This document shows positions 20,086-30,317 of a stretch of DNA of 64,000 nucleotides, piece by piece; the stretch's first letter is position 1; every line of letters begins with the position of its first letter. The stretch comes from Candidatus Nitricoxidireducens bremensis. Its GTDB lineage: Bacteria; Pseudomonadota; Gammaproteobacteria; Burkholderiales; Rhodocyclaceae. The stretch lies in contig JAOTRT010000007.1 of NCBI GenBank assembly GCA_030247725.1, positions 1 to 64,000 on the forward strand, in the 5' to 3' direction. The notes under the pieces are model-generated. The model did not search any database, had not been told where the DNA came from, and was given only the letters and a program-made list of their open reading frames with translations. Both the position numbers and the translations under genes were made by a program.

Positions 20086-20631
20086 CTAGCTTTCGGGACC
20101 GAAGCAGGCTGCGTAGTCGCAGCACTCGCGGCAGTGGGGTGCCTTGCAGATGGGCACGCCGGCCCGTTCGCAAAGTTGGCGGTAGAAGAACTTCTTCCAC
20201 TTCATGTTGGCGCTGTTGAGGGCATGGAGCTGCGGGAAATGCTCGCCGATCAAGGCGGAGAGCAGGTTCCGGCTTTCCAGCCCCATGTCCTGCCATAGGT
20301 GGTTCTCGCCCATGGCGGCCGTGGCCATGGCGAAGGCCAGCCAGGCCAGTGCTTCCGATGGCTCGGCCCGGTGGTCCAGCAAGAGGGTCACCAGGTCGTC
20401 GAACTCGTCGCTTCCGGTCGGCCGCAGGCCGGGGTTTCCTTCGCCGTTGGTCAGCTCGCAGCCGGGAAAGAACTCGTTCATGAGCTTCTGGAAGCGGGCC
20501 TCGGACAACTGGCGGATCAGGGGTCTGCGGCCCGCCGCCAAGCCAGACCCAATCACGCCGGTCAGGGCAGCCGACAAGGTGCCGGGTTGGCGGACGTGGG
20601 TCAGGAGATCTTGGATGTTGCGGGGCTTCAT
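20086..20631 (-). CDS. nifQ: NifQ, molybdenum donor for FeMo-cofactor synthesis
   Basis: NifQ holds a Mo-Fe-S cluster and hands molybdenum to NifEN/NifH during cofactor assembly. The 181-aa protein has the C-terminal cysteine array CKAPHCRECCDYAACFG, which matches the NifQ signature C-x4-C-x2-C-x5-C, and a helical body. Its place at the head of a unit including modEADBC puts Mo delivery beside Mo uptake. The ATG at 20631 is chosen because the open frame further upstream is not NifQ-like. Confidence 0.92.
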   Translation of the reverse strand: MKPRNIQDLLTHVRQPGTLSAALTGVIGSGLAAGRRPLIRQLSEARFQKLMNEFFPGCELTNGEGNPGLRPTGSDEFDDLVTLLLDHRAEPSEALAWLAFAMATAAMGENHLWQDMGLESRNLLSALIGEHFPQLHALNSANMKWKKFFYRQLCERAGVPICKAPHCRECCDYAACFGPES

Positions 20632-20812
20632 ACCGGACCTTCGAGCAAGAAGCTTTCCAGTTCGTCGCGGCATGCAATTTGCGTAGCGATGGGGATGCCC
20701 CGCCAAGATGCCGCAAAAAGGGGCGTTGGTCGCACCGTTCCGGTGATTACAAAAGCATGAGCACACCGCCGTGGTGCATCGCAACTTGTTGATTCACCTG
20801 GAGGAGGTAGCC

Positions 20813-23476
20813 ATGTCCCGCTACAAGAACATCGAACTGGACAATCACCTGGTCGGCGTGATCCGCCACATGAACGCGGTGGAGGAATACCGCGAAGTGT
20901 TGCAAAACCTACAAACGGTTTGGGACAACCTGACATTGCTGGGCCAACTCTCCGGCACCGGCACCGATATGAGCGGTACGCGCCAGGCCTTCAACCAGCT
21001 CACCGGGGCGCTGCTCAACCAGCTCGGTTCCGAAACCCTGAAGAAATGCGTGCTGGAAATGACGGCCAAGGCCCAGGTGGCCATCGACATCCTGGTGCGC
21101 AACCTGTTCGAACGCACGGCCGACATCGGCTTCCTCGCCACCGACGACGACATCCGCCAGTTCCTCATGCGGGCGGCCGAAGGCGGCAGCAACGTGCGGG
21201 CAGGGCGGGAACTGAGGCCCATGCGGGAGGAACTCACGGCCCGCTTTGCCGAGTACGTGGCCAAGTACTCGGTGTATTCCGACATCGTCCTGCTGGACAC
21301 GGAAGGCAACGTGCTGGCGCGCCTGGATGAGGCCGCGGACGTGTGCCAAACCGCCGATCCCCTGCTGCGCGCGGCCCTGGAGACCGATGGCGCCTATGTG
21401 GAAACCTACGGCCCCTGCGATCTCCTGCCGGATCGGGAGCGGGCATTGATCTACTCCTTCCGCGTCACCGATGCGGAAGGCAATGCCATCGGCGTCCTGT
21501 GCCTGTGCTTCCGCTTCGAGAACGAAATGGAGCGCATCTTCGCCAACCTGGCGACACCGGAGGACTGGTCGGTGATCCTGCTGCTAGACGCCGAAGGCAC
21601 GGTGATCGCCAGTTCCGACGGCTTCCACATTCCGCTCGGCGCCCGTGTGGAGCCCGTCCTCGACGAGGAGTACCGCATCGTGCGCTTCGCCGGGCGGGAA
21701 TACCTGGCCGCCACCTGCGCCACCCACGGCTACCAGGGCTACCGGGGACCGGGCTGGGTCGGCCATGTGATGCTGCCCGTCCAGCATGCCTTCAACAAGG
21801 ACGCCTCCGAGATGCTGCGGGGCGTGGATGCCGAGGTGCTGCAGACGGTGATGGACAGCCCGTCCCTCTTCGGCGATGCCCTGCGCAACGTGCCGTTCCA
21901 GGCCGACCACATCCAGCGGGACCTCAACCGTTCCGTCTGGAACGGCAACGTGCGCCAGAGTTCCGCCAAGCGTGCCCTGAATCCGTCCTTCTCCAAGATA
22001 TTGCTCTGGGAGATCAGCAACACCGGCAGCCGCACCAAGGACGTGTTCGCGCGCTCCATCGCCAACCTGCACGAGACGGTGGTCTCGGCCATCCTGCAGG
22101 ACAGCCGCTTCCTGGCGTCGCTGGCCATCGACATCATGGACCGCAACCTGTACGAGCGGGCCAACGACTGCCGCTGGTGGGCCCTGACCTCGGCCTTCCG
22201 CGACATTCTCGCCGCGCCGCAGATGCCGCCCGGCGGCGCCGACTGCATGACTGCCATTCTGCAGACCATCAACGGCCTCTACACCGTCTATAGCAACCTG
22301 ATGGTCTTCGACGCCGACGGCCGTGTGCTGGCTGTCTCCCAGCCCGGCGAGGCGGCCCTGGTCGGCAAGGTGCTCCAGGAGGACTGGGTCCGCCACGTGC
22401 TCGCCCTGCCGGACTCCCAGGGCTATGCGGTGTCGCCCTTTGCGGCGACGCCTCTTTACGGCGGACGCCACGCCTACGTCTATGGGGCGGCGATTTGCGC
22501 GCCGGAGGGCGACCGGGTCGTGGGCGGCGTCGGCATCGTCTTCGACGGCGAACCCCAGTTTGCGGCCATGCTCCAGGACGCCCTGCCGCGCAACGAGGCC
22601 GGCGAAGTCCCGGCCGGCTGCTTCGGCGCCTTCGTGGACAAGAGCGGTCGCGTCATCGCCAGCACCCATGAGGCCTATCGTCCCGGCAGCCGGCTGCCCC
22701 TGGAGGCCGGCTTCCTGGCCGGCCTCGGCCGGACTGCCGGCAGCGCCGCCATCGTGCGCCTGGAGGGCAGCTACTACGCGCTGGGCGCCCGCCTGTCTTC
22801 CGGCTACCGGGAGTACAAGAGCGCCCAGGACGCCTACCGCAACGACGTGGCGGCCCTGGTCTTTATTCCCCTCTGCGAGGCCGTGGCCCGCGAACAGGTG
22901 GCGGAAATGCCGCGCCTCAACGTGCGCTCCGACCGTTCCGTCGAAGGGGAGACCGTGGAAATAGCCACCTTCCACGTGGGCCAGACCTGGTTCGGCCTGC
23001 GCTCCGCCCAGGTGGTGGAAGCCGTGGACCACGCCGGCATGACCGCCGTGCCGGGGGCCGGCAGCGACTTCGCCGGCTACCTGATGTACCAGGGCGTGCC
23101 GATCCCCGTCTTCGACATCCGCAGCATGGCCAACGCCGGCCCAGCGCGGGAGAACGTGGAGCGCACCGTCATTGTGCTGCGCAAGGGCGAGACCGCCCAC
23201 TTCGGCATCCTCGCCGACGGCCTCGGGGAGATTCCCGAAGTCCTCGTCTCCCGCCTCCAGCCCATGCCGGGCCTGCTGGCCGGCGGCAACGTGCTGGCCG
23301 AGGCCATCGTCAGCACCGAATCCGCCCGCAAGGAAAACCTGCTCGTCGTCCTCAGCGTGGACCGCATCGCCGCCCGGCTCGTGGCTGCCGCCGGCGAACT
23401 GGTCGCCGCCATTCCCCTCAATCCCCGCCGCGAGTCCGCGGCAACAACCGTTCTTGCCGAACAGAAAGCTGTCTGA
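20813..23476 (+). CDS. Cytoplasmic double-sensor protein with C-terminal CheW domain
   Basis: This 887-aa protein has no signal peptide and no membrane segment. Two related sensory modules are visible, roughly residues 85-330 and 435-690. Each starts with a helix of the pattern (L/I)xRNLxERxxD and continues with cache/PAS-like strands ([36 protein letters not shown]) and a GxVIAST/S turn. Residues ~735-880 form a CheW coupling domain ([32 protein letters not shown]). There is no methyl-accepting hairpin and no kinase. It shares one base with the chemoreceptor stop/start (TGATG), so the two probably work together in linking a cytoplasmic signal to CheA. GAGGAGG precedes the ATG. Confidence 0.8.
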   Translation: MSRYKNIELDNHLVGVIRHMNAVEEYREVLQNLQTVWDNLTLLGQLSGTGTDMSGTRQAFNQLTGALLNQLGSETLKKCVLEMTAKAQVAIDILVRNLFERTADIGFLATDDDIRQFLMRAAEGGSNVRAGRELRPMREELTARFAEYVAKYSVYSDIVLLDTEGNVLARLDEAADVCQTADPLLRAALETDGAYVETYGPCDLLPDRERALIYSFRVTDAEGNAIGVLCLCFRFENEMERIFANLATPEDWSVILLLDAEGTVIASSDGFHIPLGARVEPVLDEEYRIVRFAGREYLAATCATHGYQGYRGPGWVGHVMLPVQHAFNKDASEMLRGVDAEVLQTVMDSPSLFGDALRNVPFQADHIQRDLNRSVWNGNVRQSSAKRALNPSFSKILLWEISNTGSRTKDVFARSIANLHETVVSAILQDSRFLASLAIDIMDRNLYERANDCRWWALTSAFRDILAAPQMPPGGADCMTAILQTINGLYTVYSNLMVFDADGRVLAVSQPGEAALVGKVLQEDWVRHVLALPDSQGYAVSPFAATPLYGGRHAYVYGAAICAPEGDRVVGGVGIVFDGEPQFAAMLQDALPRNEAGEVPAGCFGAFVDKSGRVIASTHEAYRPGSRLPLEAGFLAGLGRTAGSAAIVRLEGSYYALGARLSSGYREYKSAQDAYRNDVAALVFIPLCEAVAREQVAEMPRLNVRSDRSVEGETVEIATFHVGQTWFGLRSAQVVEAVDHAGMTAVPGAGSDFAGYLMYQGVPIPVFDIRSMANAGPARENVERTVIVLRKGETAHFGILADGLGEIPEVLVSRLQPMPGLLAGGNVLAEAIVSTESARKENLLVVLSVDRIAARLVAAAGELVAAIPLNPRRESAATTVLAEQKAV

Positions 23477-25107
23477 TGCACTCACTGACCCACTCGATCA
23501 AAGGCCTGTTGCTGATTCTCGTCGTCGTCTGCGTCTCCGGATTCAGCGTGCTGTTCCTGGAGGGGCAGTTCGCCCTGCGCAGCGTGGAGCGCGCCGCCGG
23601 GCAGATGGGCGACGGCAAGGACATCGTCGCCGACATCCTGCCGCCGCCGCTCTACATCATCGAAACCCATCTCACAGCCTACCGGCTGCTGGATGCGCCG
23701 CTGGCCGAGCGGCCGGCCCTGGCCCAGTCCTTCACCCAGTTGAAGAACGATTACGGCGACCGCAACACCTATTGGCGCCAGCGGGGCGCCGAGGTGGACG
23801 GCCCGGTGGCCGCCTCTCTGCTGGGCCTGCAGCGTGAGAAGGGCGAGGCCTACTGGGTCCGGCTGGAAAAGGACTTCCTGCCGGCGGTCCTGGCCGGCCG
23901 CGACGACGAGGCGCGCCAGGCCTTCGCGGACCTGAAGTCCCTCTACGAAGCCCATCGCAGCGGCGTGGACGCCACCGTGAAGCTCGCCGCCGCCTGGGCC
24001 GACGCCGGCCTGCGGGACCTGTCGGCGACGGCCGGCCAGACCCTCTGGATACTCACGGCCGTGGCCACCCTGTGCGTGGTGGTCGCCATTGCCCTCAACC
24101 TGATGGTGGCGCGGCGCATCCGCAGCCTACTGGGGGCCGAGCCGGAGGAACTGCGCGCCGAGATGGGCCGGCTGGCGGCCGGCGACCTGCGGCCGGGCCA
24201 CGCCCCCGCCGTGGAAGGCAGCGTGCTGGCGGCCCTGCGCGATGCCCAGGAGAAGATACGCACCCTGGTGGATCAGACGGGGCGCGAATCCCGCACCGTG
24301 GACCAGCAGGTGGATCAGGTGCGCACCACCCTCGATCAACTGGAAGACAACGCCCGCCAACTGGCCGATGCCACCATGTCCACCAGCGCCGCCATGGAGC
24401 AGATCTCCGCCAGCATGGACATGATCCTGGACCAGGCCCACAGCGTCGAGGCGGCGGTCGCCGAGGCCGGCCATGAGACCGCCCACGGCGAGCGGGCGCG
24501 GGAGGAGAACTTGTCCAGCGTCGAGCGCATCGCCCTGGCGAGCCGCCAGGCCCAGGAGTCGGTCTCCCTGCTGGGGGAGCATTCCCAGGAAGTCACGGGC
24601 ATCGTCCAGACCATCCGCTCCATCGCCGAGCAGACCAACCTGCTGGCCCTGAACGCCGCCATCGAGGCGGCCCGGGCGGGCGAGCAGGGCAGGGGATTCG
24701 CGGTGGTGGCCGACGAGGTGCGCAAGCTCGCCGAGCGCACCACCCAGGCCACCGAGGAGATCGCCAAGCTCATCGGCACCATCCAGCAGGGCATCGACCA
24801 GGCCGTCACCACCATCAACGCCGGCGTCGGCGACATCGAGTCGGGCAAGCGCAGCGCCGAGGAGTCCGGCGCAGCCCTTACCGCCATCCGTCAGCGCATC
24901 GAGGCGGCGATGGCGGCGGTCTCGGACATTGTGAACGCCACCCGGGAAGTGAATGCGGCGACGCGCCAGATCAACGAGAACATGTCAACTGTCAGTTTCC
25001 TGGCGGAAGCGGGCAGCGCCACGGCCCAGAAAACCGCCGAGGCGGGCAAGACTCTCGGCGAGGTCTCGGTGCGCATGAACCGGTCCCTTGAGGCATTTTC
25101 TGTTTGA
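23476..25107 (+). CDS. Methyl-accepting chemotaxis protein
   Basis: The 543-aa receptor has a membrane segment at 9-29, a periplasmic helical domain of ~160 residues (of the four-helix type), a second membrane segment near 195-217, a short HAMP-like linker and a long cytoplasmic coiled coil. The signalling tip reads [20 protein letters not shown] followed by [23 protein letters not shown]. There is no C-terminal CheR-binding pentapeptide. It is coupled to the CheW-domain gene upstream and ends 104 bp before nifE. The ligand is unknown; a nitrogen, oxygen or redox cue would fit the location. Confidence 0.93.
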   Translation: MHSLTHSIKGLLLILVVVCVSGFSVLFLEGQFALRSVERAAGQMGDGKDIVADILPPPLYIIETHLTAYRLLDAPLAERPALAQSFTQLKNDYGDRNTYWRQRGAEVDGPVAASLLGLQREKGEAYWVRLEKDFLPAVLAGRDDEARQAFADLKSLYEAHRSGVDATVKLAAAWADAGLRDLSATAGQTLWILTAVATLCVVVAIALNLMVARRIRSLLGAEPEELRAEMGRLAAGDLRPGHAPAVEGSVLAALRDAQEKIRTLVDQTGRESRTVDQQVDQVRTTLDQLEDNARQLADATMSTSAAMEQISASMDMILDQAHSVEAAVAEAGHETAHGERAREENLSSVERIALASRQAQESVSLLGEHSQEVTGIVQTIRSIAEQTNLLALNAAIEAARAGEQGRGFAVVADEVRKLAERTTQATEEIAKLIGTIQQGIDQAVTTINAGVGDIESGKRSAEESGAALTAIRQRIEAAMAAVSDIVNATREVNAATRQINENMSTVSFLAEAGSATAQKTAEAGKTLGEVSVRMNRSLEAFSV

Positions 25108-25120
25108 GGGAGGTTTGCGT

Positions 25121-25136
25121 TGTCGGGTTTGCAACA
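25121..25136 (+). promoter_or_regulatory. NifA upstream activator site for nifE
   Basis: TGTCGGGTTTGCAACA fits TGT-N10-ACA exactly. It ends 34 bp before the -24 element, closer than usual but workable. Confidence 0.7.
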
Positions 25137-25170
25137 TCGATTCAGTTCCATTCAATCAAGAGCTTATCGT

Positions 25171-25185
25171 TGGCACGGCGATTGC
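25171..25185 (+). promoter_or_regulatory. Sigma-54 promoter of nifE
   Basis: TGGCACGGCGATTGC is a perfect match to TGGCACG-N4-TTGC, 26 bp before the nifE ATG. Confidence 0.92.
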
Positions 25186-25211
25186 GTTTGCGAAATAAAA
25201 CGGAGACCACC

Positions 25212-26636
25212 ATGAAAGCCTCGCAAATCGCCGAACTCCTCAACGAACCCGCCTGCGCCCACAACACGAAGGAGAAGTCGGGCTGCGCCCGGCCCAAGCC
25301 CGGGGCCACGGCGGGCGGCTGCTCCTTCGACGGGGCACAGATCGCCCTGCTGCCCATCGCCGACGTGGCCCATATCGTCCATGGCCCCATCGCCTGCGCC
25401 GGGTCGTCCTGGGATAACCGGGGCACCCGCACGACCGGGCCGACCCTCTATCGCATCGGTATGACCACGGACCTGACGGAGCAGGACGTCATCATGGGGC
25501 GCGGCGAGAAGCGCCTGTTCCATGCCATCAAGCAGGCCATCGACAGCTATGCGCCGGCGGCGGTGTTCGTCTACGCCACCTGTGTCACGGCCCTGATCGG
25601 CGACGACATGGAGGCCGTCTGCAAGGCGGCTTCGGAACGCTGGGGTGTGCCCGTGGTGCCGGTGGATTGCGCCGGCTTCTACGGCACCAAGAACCTGGGC
25701 AACCGCATCGCCGGGGAATCCATGCTCAAGTACGTGATCGGCACCCGTGAGCCGGACCCGGTACCGGCCGCGGCCCTGGCCGACTTCCGGCAGCGGGCGC
25801 CGGGTGGCCGCGTCCATGATGTGACCCTGATCGGCGAGTACAACATCGCCGGCGAGTTCTTCCCTGTGGCACCCCTGTTCGACGAACTGGGCCTGCGCAT
25901 CGTCGGCACGCTCTCGGGCGACGCCCGCTACCGGGAGGTGCAGACCCTGCACCGGGCCGAGGCCAGCATGGTGGTCTGCGCCAAGGCCCTGCTCAACGTG
26001 GCGCGCAAGCTGGAGGAGGGCTGGGGCGTGCCCTTCTTCGAGGGCAGTTTCTACGGTGTGGCCGATACCTCCCAGGCCTTCCGCGACTTCGCCCGCCTGC
26101 TGGGCGATGACGACCTCGCCGCCCGCACCGAGGCCATGATCGCGCGGGAGGAGGCGAATATCCACGCCGCCCTGGAACCCTGGCGTGCCCGCCTGAAGGG
26201 GCGACGCGTGCTGCTCTATACGGGCGGCGTGAAGTCCTGGTCGGTGGTCTCGGCCCTGCAGGACCTGGGCATGGAGGTGGTGGCCACGGGCACCAAGAAG
26301 TCCACCGAGGAAGACAAGGCCCGCATCCGCGAATTGATGGGGCCCGAGGCGAAGATGATCGACGACGGCAGCCCCAAGGCCCTGTTGTCCGCCTACAAGG
26401 ACTACGGCGCCGATATCCTCATCGCCGGCGGACGCAACCTCTACACAGCCTTGAAGGCGCGTATTCCCTTCCTCGACATCAACCAGGAGCGGGAATTCGG
26501 CTATGCGGGCTACACCGGCATGATCGAACTGGCGCGTCAGCTGGCCCTATCCATCGAAAGCCCCGTGTGGGAGGCCGTGCGCCGGCCCGCCCCCTGGGCC
26601 AGGACCAAGGCGGCGGGCAATCCCGTCGGCGCTTAG
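25212..26636 (+). CDS. nifE: FeMo-cofactor scaffold protein NifE
   Basis: NifE forms with NifN the scaffold where the NifB product is converted to FeMo cofactor. The 474-aa protein resembles Nif[28 protein letters not shown] at the N-terminus, [29 protein letters not shown] and the C-terminal [12 protein letters not shown]. The ATG at 25212 gives the standard N-terminus. It has its own sigma-54/NifA promoter and is followed by a terminator-like hairpin, so it seems transcribed apart from nifN. Confidence 0.98.
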   Translation: MKASQIAELLNEPACAHNTKEKSGCARPKPGATAGGCSFDGAQIALLPIADVAHIVHGPIACAGSSWDNRGTRTTGPTLYRIGMTTDLTEQDVIMGRGEKRLFHAIKQAIDSYAPAAVFVYATCVTALIGDDMEAVCKAASERWGVPVVPVDCAGFYGTKNLGNRIAGESMLKYVIGTREPDPVPAAALADFRQRAPGGRVHDVTLIGEYNIAGEFFPVAPLFDELGLRIVGTLSGDARYREVQTLHRAEASMVVCAKALLNVARKLEEGWGVPFFEGSFYGVADTSQAFRDFARLLGDDDLAARTEAMIAREEANIHAALEPWRARLKGRRVLLYTGGVKSWSVVSALQDLGMEVVATGTKKSTEEDKARIRELMGPEAKMIDDGSPKALLSAYKDYGADILIAGGRNLYTALKARIPFLDINQEREFGYAGYTGMIELARQLALSIESPVWEAVRRPAPWARTKAAGNPVGA

Positions 26637-26684
26637 AACATAGGGCGCACCGGCGGGAACGGCGACGGCTTATCATCCCCACCG

Positions 26685-26708
26685 GCGGCCCCGGCGGGGC
26701 CGCGTTTT
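26685..26708 (+). terminator. Intrinsic terminator after nifE
   Basis: GCGGCCCC and GGGGCCGC form a perfect 8-bp stem with a 3-nt loop, followed by GTTTT. It lies 49 bp after the nifE stop. Confidence 0.7.
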
Positions 26709-26721
26709 CCGGAACCCTGCC

Positions 26722-27201
26722 ATGCGCCATCCCCTGATTCCCGCAATCCTCCGCCTGACGGTTCTGGCGGTAGTCCTCTGGTCACTGCCGGCATCGGCGG
26801 CCGAGCCCAAGGCCAATGCGGCTGTGGAAGTGGTCAGCACCGAGTTCGGCATCTTCGACGACAGCGTCAAGGACGAACTGGCCTTCGAGGCGACGGCCGT
26901 CGTGCCCCATCGGGTGGGCCAGCGCTACGGCTGGGTCATCGGCCTGCGCACGAAGAAGCGCTCGGTGTCCGTGCGGGAGGAGTATCTGCTGCCGTCGGCG
27001 GCCACGGCCGGCGCCTCGGGCGATATCGTGACCATTCCCCTCGACCGCCGCAGCCAGGTGAGCCAGCGTCAACTCGTGCCCGTGGGCGGCAAGATCTACG
27101 GCCTGTGGTCCGTAGGGCCCCAGGAGCCGGCCGGTCATCGGCGGCTCGATGTGGTCATCGAGGGTCAGGTGGCGGCGAGTTTCGAGTACGAAGTGAAGTA
27201 G
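26722..27201 (+). CDS. Periplasmic protein of unknown function between nifE and nifN
   Basis: The 159-aa protein starts with a signal peptide (MRHPLIPAILRLTVLAVVLWSLPASAAEP, cleavage after ASA). The mature part is a small beta-rich domain (EVVSTEFGIFDDSVKDELAFEATAVVPHRVGQRYGWVIGL) with a repeated hydrophobic pattern and no cysteines. It is not recognised. It begins 13 bp after a terminator hairpin and is separated from nifN by that gene's own promoter, so it may not be a nif gene at all. Confidence 0.72.
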   Translation: MRHPLIPAILRLTVLAVVLWSLPASAAEPKANAAVEVVSTEFGIFDDSVKDELAFEATAVVPHRVGQRYGWVIGLRTKKRSVSVREEYLLPSAATAGASGDIVTIPLDRRSQVSQRQLVPVGGKIYGLWSVGPQEPAGHRRLDVVIEGQVAASFEYEVK

Positions 27202-27271
27202 GGGAGGTGCATCCCGTGCGGCCCCGAACTTCGCGGCGGGGATGTCGGGCGTCCGCCAAGCCGGACGGGTT

Positions 27272-27287
27272 TGTCGCGTTTGCGACA
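27272..27287 (+). promoter_or_regulatory. NifA upstream activator site for nifN
   Basis: TGTCGCGTTTGCGACA is TGT-N10-ACA and is itself nearly palindromic. It ends 44 bp before the -24 element. Confidence 0.75.
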
Positions 27288-27331
27288 GGCGGGAAGGAAG
27301 GCAAGCCGCTGAATCCTTGAGGTTCTTTCGC

Positions 27332-27346
27332 TGGCACAGGGCTTGC
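27332..27346 (+). promoter_or_regulatory. Sigma-54 promoter of nifN
   Basis: TGGCACAGGGCTTGC matches the consensus with GG and GC 10 bp apart; it is 39 bp before the nifN ATG. Confidence 0.9.
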
Positions 27347-27385
27347 GAAAGCTAAGGCAGCTAACTTCATTGTGCTGCCCTCGAC

Positions 27386-28768
27386 ATGGCCGAAATCCTC
27401 AAGCGTGCGAAACCCCTGGCGGTGAATCCCCTCAAGGCGAGCCAGCCGGTGGGAGCGGCCCTGGCCTTCCTCGGCCTGCGCAACGCACTCCCCATGCTCC
27501 ACGGTTCCCAGGGCTGCACGGCCTTCGGCAAGGTGTTCTTCGTGCGCCACTTCCGGGAGCCGATTCCCCTCCAGACCACAGCCATGGACCAGATTTCCAC
27601 GGTCATGAGCTCGGACGAGAACGTCATCGAGGGCCTGAAGACGATCTGCGAGAAAAGCCGGCCCGAGGTCATCGGCCTGCCGACCACGGGGCTATCTGAA
27701 ACCCAGGGATCGGATGTCCGCCGCCTGGTGCGGGAGTTCCGCGCCAAGCATCCCCAATTCGACGGCATCGCCGTGGTGCCGGTCAATACGCCCGACTATG
27801 CCGGTTGCCTGGAGACCGGCTTCGCCCTGGCCCTGGAGGCCATCATCGATACCCTGGTGCCCGAGACCCGCGTCGCCGGACGTCGGCGCAAGCAGGTCAA
27901 TGTGCTGGCATCGGCCATGCTGACGCCCGGCGACATCGAGGTGGTGAAGGACTGGATCGAAGGTTTCGGGCTGCGCCCGGTGGTGCTGCCGGATATCGGC
28001 GATTCTCTCGATGGCCATCTGGTGGATGCCGAAACGACGCCCCTGACGCTGGGCGGCACGCCCCGCGGCGAGATCGCCGCCATGGGCGAGTCCGTCGCCA
28101 CCCTGGTCGTCGGCCGTTCCATTGGCGGTGCCGCCGACCGGCTGAAGGCACGCACCGGCGTACCGGACTACCGTTTCGATCATCTGATGGGGCTTGCGGC
28201 CTGCGACGCCTTCACCCAGACCCTGGCCGAGATTTCCGGCCAGCCGGTGCCGGACCGCGTCGAGCGCCACCGCGCCCAGTTGCAGGACGCCATGGTGGAC
28301 ACCCATTTCATGACGGGTTTCACGCGCTTCGCCCTGGCCCTCGATCCCGATCTGCTGCTGGCTTTTTCCCAGTTTCTGGCCGGCGTCGGCGGCGAGGTGG
28401 CGGCGGCCGTGTCGCCGGTGCGGGCCGATGTCCTGTCGGACATGCCCTGCGCCGTGGTCCAGGTGGGCGACCTGGAGGACCTGGAGCTGGCGGCCCGGGA
28501 GTCCGGTGCCCGCATCGTGATCTCCAATTCCCATGCCGTGCAGACGGCCGGGCGTCTCGGCCTGCCGATTTTGCGCGCCGGCTTTCCCCAGTACGACTTC
28601 GTCGGCGGCTATGCACGCGCCTGGGTGGGCTACCGCGGCGCGCGGCAGGCCCTGTTCGATATCGCCAACCTTTTCCTGGGGCAGCACCATGACATCCCCG
28701 CCTACCGTTCCGCCTTCCGCACCGAGCCCGTCGGCGCGCAAGCTGGCGCTGGCATGGTCCGCCACTGA
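27386..28768 (+). CDS. nifN: FeMo-cofactor scaffold protein NifN
   Basis: NifN is the NifK-like partner of NifE. The 460-aa protein shows [19 protein letters not shown] and [19 protein letters not shown] at the N-terminus, [13 protein letters not shown], and [20 protein letters not shown] near the C-terminus. It heads a compact plus-strand operon (nifN-nifX-rseC-like-DUF269-CCE_0567-fdxB-ferredoxin) with its own NifA/sigma-54 control. Confidence 0.97.
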   Translation: MAEILKRAKPLAVNPLKASQPVGAALAFLGLRNALPMLHGSQGCTAFGKVFFVRHFREPIPLQTTAMDQISTVMSSDENVIEGLKTICEKSRPEVIGLPTTGLSETQGSDVRRLVREFRAKHPQFDGIAVVPVNTPDYAGCLETGFALALEAIIDTLVPETRVAGRRRKQVNVLASAMLTPGDIEVVKDWIEGFGLRPVVLPDIGDSLDGHLVDAETTPLTLGGTPRGEIAAMGESVATLVVGRSIGGAADRLKARTGVPDYRFDHLMGLAACDAFTQTLAEISGQPVPDRVERHRAQLQDAMVDTHFMTGFTRFALALDPDLLLAFSQFLAGVGGEVAAAVSPVRADVLSDMPCAVVQVGDLEDLELAARESGARIVISNSHAVQTAGRLGLPILRAGFPQYDFVGGYARAWVGYRGARQALFDIANLFLGQHHDIPAYRSAFRTEPVGAQAGAGMVRH

Positions 28769-28781
28769 CCGGGTGCCCGCC

Positions 28782-29192
28782 ATGCTCAAGGTTGCTTTCG
28801 CCACCGATGACCGGATTGCGGTGAACCAGCATTTCGGCGCCGCCGTCGGCTTCACCATCTACGCCCTCGATGCCGAGGCGGCAAAGCTCGTTCAGGTGGT
28901 GGAGTTCGCCGTCGAGGCCATGGACGGTAACGAGGACAAGCTGGGTGCCAAGATCGAGGCCCTGGGGGGCTGCGCCGCCGTGTATTGCCTGGCGGTCGGC
29001 GCTTCGGCCGTGCGCCAGTTGCTGGCCGGCGGCATCCAGCCCATGCGGCTGGACGACGAGACCGCCATCGAACCCCTGTTGGGCCAGCTGCGTGCCGCCA
29101 TCCGCGACGGCGGCGTGCCCTGGATAGACAAGCTGGTCCGGCGCGACGCCAGCCGCTTCGACCGCATGGCGGAGGAGGGCTGGCAGGAATGA
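28782..29192 (+). CDS. nifX: NifX, NifB-co/FeMo-co precursor carrier
   Basis: The 136-aa protein is the single-domain form of the NifX/NafY family: LKVAFATDDRIAVNQHFGAAVGFTIYAL with the conserved His of the NQHFG motif, and ALGGCAAVYCLAVGASAVRQLL. It shuttles cofactor precursors to and from NifEN. The ATG at 28782 lies 13 bp after nifN. Its stop overlaps the next start (ATGA). Confidence 0.94.
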   Translation: MLKVAFATDDRIAVNQHFGAAVGFTIYALDAEAAKLVQVVEFAVEAMDGNEDKLGAKIEALGGCAAVYCLAVGASAVRQLLAGGIQPMRLDDETAIEPLLGQLRAAIRDGGVPWIDKLVRRDASRFDRMAEEGWQE

Positions 29193-29626
29193 GCCATCGC
29201 CTGGAGCGCAGCGGCAGGGTGATCGGTTTCGCCGATGGCGACGCCATGGTCAGCGTCGAGCGGGCGTCCGCCTGCGGCGCCTGCGGCAGTCGGGGCACCT
29301 GCGCCTCGGGCGGCGCGGCGCCCCAGGTGATCCGCATTCCGGCGCCGCCGGGCTTGCAGGCCGGCGACCGTATCAGCCTGTCCATGCCGTCCTCCACCGT
29401 GGCCCTGGGGGCCGTGATCGGCTACCTGCTGCCGCCGGTCTGTCTGCTGGCCGGCGCGGTGATCGCTGGGGCCGGCGGAGCAGGGGACGGCATCGCCGTC
29501 GCCGGGGCCGGCATCGGGCTGGCCGCCGGCCTGCTGCTGGCCCGTCTGATATCCCGTTTTGCCTTCCGCCGCGGTTTCGCTGCGACGGTTTGCGGTTCCA
29601 ATTTCCTACACGGAGAACAGCCATGA
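29189..29626 (+). CDS. RseC/MucC-like membrane protein
   Basis: The 145-aa protein has an N-terminal Cys-rich part with CGACGSRGTCAS (the SACGACxxxxxC pattern of RseC/SoxR-reducing factors) and two membrane segments (about 74-96 and 100-124). RseC-like proteins occur with Rnf complexes and with the SoxR-reducing system. Here one is joined to nifX and to DUF269 by ATGA overlaps at both ends, so it is an integral part of the operon. It may help membrane electron supply to nitrogenase; that is inference. Confidence 0.8.
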   Translation: MSHRLERSGRVIGFADGDAMVSVERASACGACGSRGTCASGGAAPQVIRIPAPPGLQAGDRISLSMPSSTVALGAVIGYLLPPVCLLAGAVIAGAGGAGDGIAVAGAGIGLAAGLLLARLISRFAFRRGFAATVCGSNFLHGEQP

Positions 29627-30096
29627 GTGCAGTCGCAGTGCCGGTCGCCGCCGGCGATCCGATCTTCGAAACCGATTTCATCAAGGAAATGGTGCGCCAG
29701 ATGCGCGCCCTCGACAGCTACGGCGAATACGACGGCCAGCCGCCCGAGAAGCTGCTGGCGCCTTTCGTCCTCACCAAGGAGCGCACGGCCCAGATTCCCC
29801 TCGTCGGCGATCCGGACGAGGTCACGGTGGCCCGCGTCAAGGCCTTCTACAACGCCATCGCCGTGCTGATCGAAAAGGAATGCGGCCTCATGGCAACGCC
29901 CCTGATCCACCTGACCCACGAGGGCTTCGGCCGCGGCCTCATCACCGTCGGCAAGCTCGTGGTGCTGGACCGCACCCTGCGGGACGTCCATCGCTTCGGC
30001 TTCGAGAGCCTGTCGAAGCTCAAGAACGAGGCCGACAAATACCTCGCCGTGGCCCTGGAAATCGTCGGCCGCTATCCGGAGGTCGCCGGCCTGTGA
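29623..30096 (+). CDS. NifX-associated protein (DUF269)
   Basis: The 157-aa protein matches the DUF269 family that follows nifX in most proteobacterial nif operons: FETDFIKEMVRQMRALDSYGEYDG, TKERTAQIPLVGDPD and HEGFGRGLITVGKLVVLDRTLRDVHRFGF. Its molecular role is not known; it is probably soluble and linked to FeMo-cofactor assembly. The start overlaps the RseC-like gene by 4 bp. Confidence 0.93.
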   Translation: MSAVAVPVAAGDPIFETDFIKEMVRQMRALDSYGEYDGQPPEKLLAPFVLTKERTAQIPLVGDPDEVTVARVKAFYNAIAVLIEKECGLMATPLIHLTHEGFGRGLITVGKLVVLDRTLRDVHRFGFESLSKLKNEADKYLAVALEIVGRYPEVAGL

Positions 30097-30103
30097 GGCA
30101 GCC

Positions 30104-30313
30104 ATGAGCGAAGACGAACTCAAGGATCTCGACAAGGAAGTCCGCAAGCTCAAGCGCATCGCCGGCGAGTGGGCCGCGAAGATGCACGACCTCGTGGAGG
30201 AACGCCTGCCGGCTTCCTACGAGGAGATTCCGGAACTGGCCCAGGCGACCTACGACGCCTGCAAGGCCTGGGCGGAAGCGAATACCCGTTTGACCACTTT
30301 GCAGAAAGGATAG
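30104..30313 (+). CDS. CCE_0567-family small helical metalloprotein
   Basis: The 69-aa protein is a predicted helical hairpin (LKDLDKEVRKLKRIAGEWAAKMHDLVEERLP and ELAQATYDACKAWAEAN), typical of the DUF683/CCE_0567 family found with nif genes. Members can bind metal; one Met/His/Asp cluster (AAKMHDL) could do so. It lies 7 bp after DUF269 and 4 bp before fdxB. Confidence 0.88.
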   Translation: MSEDELKDLDKEVRKLKRIAGEWAAKMHDLVEERLPASYEEIPELAQATYDACKAWAEANTRLTTLQKG

Positions 30314-30317
30314 GACC

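Noticed and set aside
20645..20659. Minus-strand TGGAAAGCTTCTTGC, a possible sigma-54 promoter for nifQ
   Set aside because: The GG/GC spacing is right but the -24 box is poor, and transcription would begin about two bases before the nifQ ATG, leaving no ribosome site. No NifA site was found upstream.
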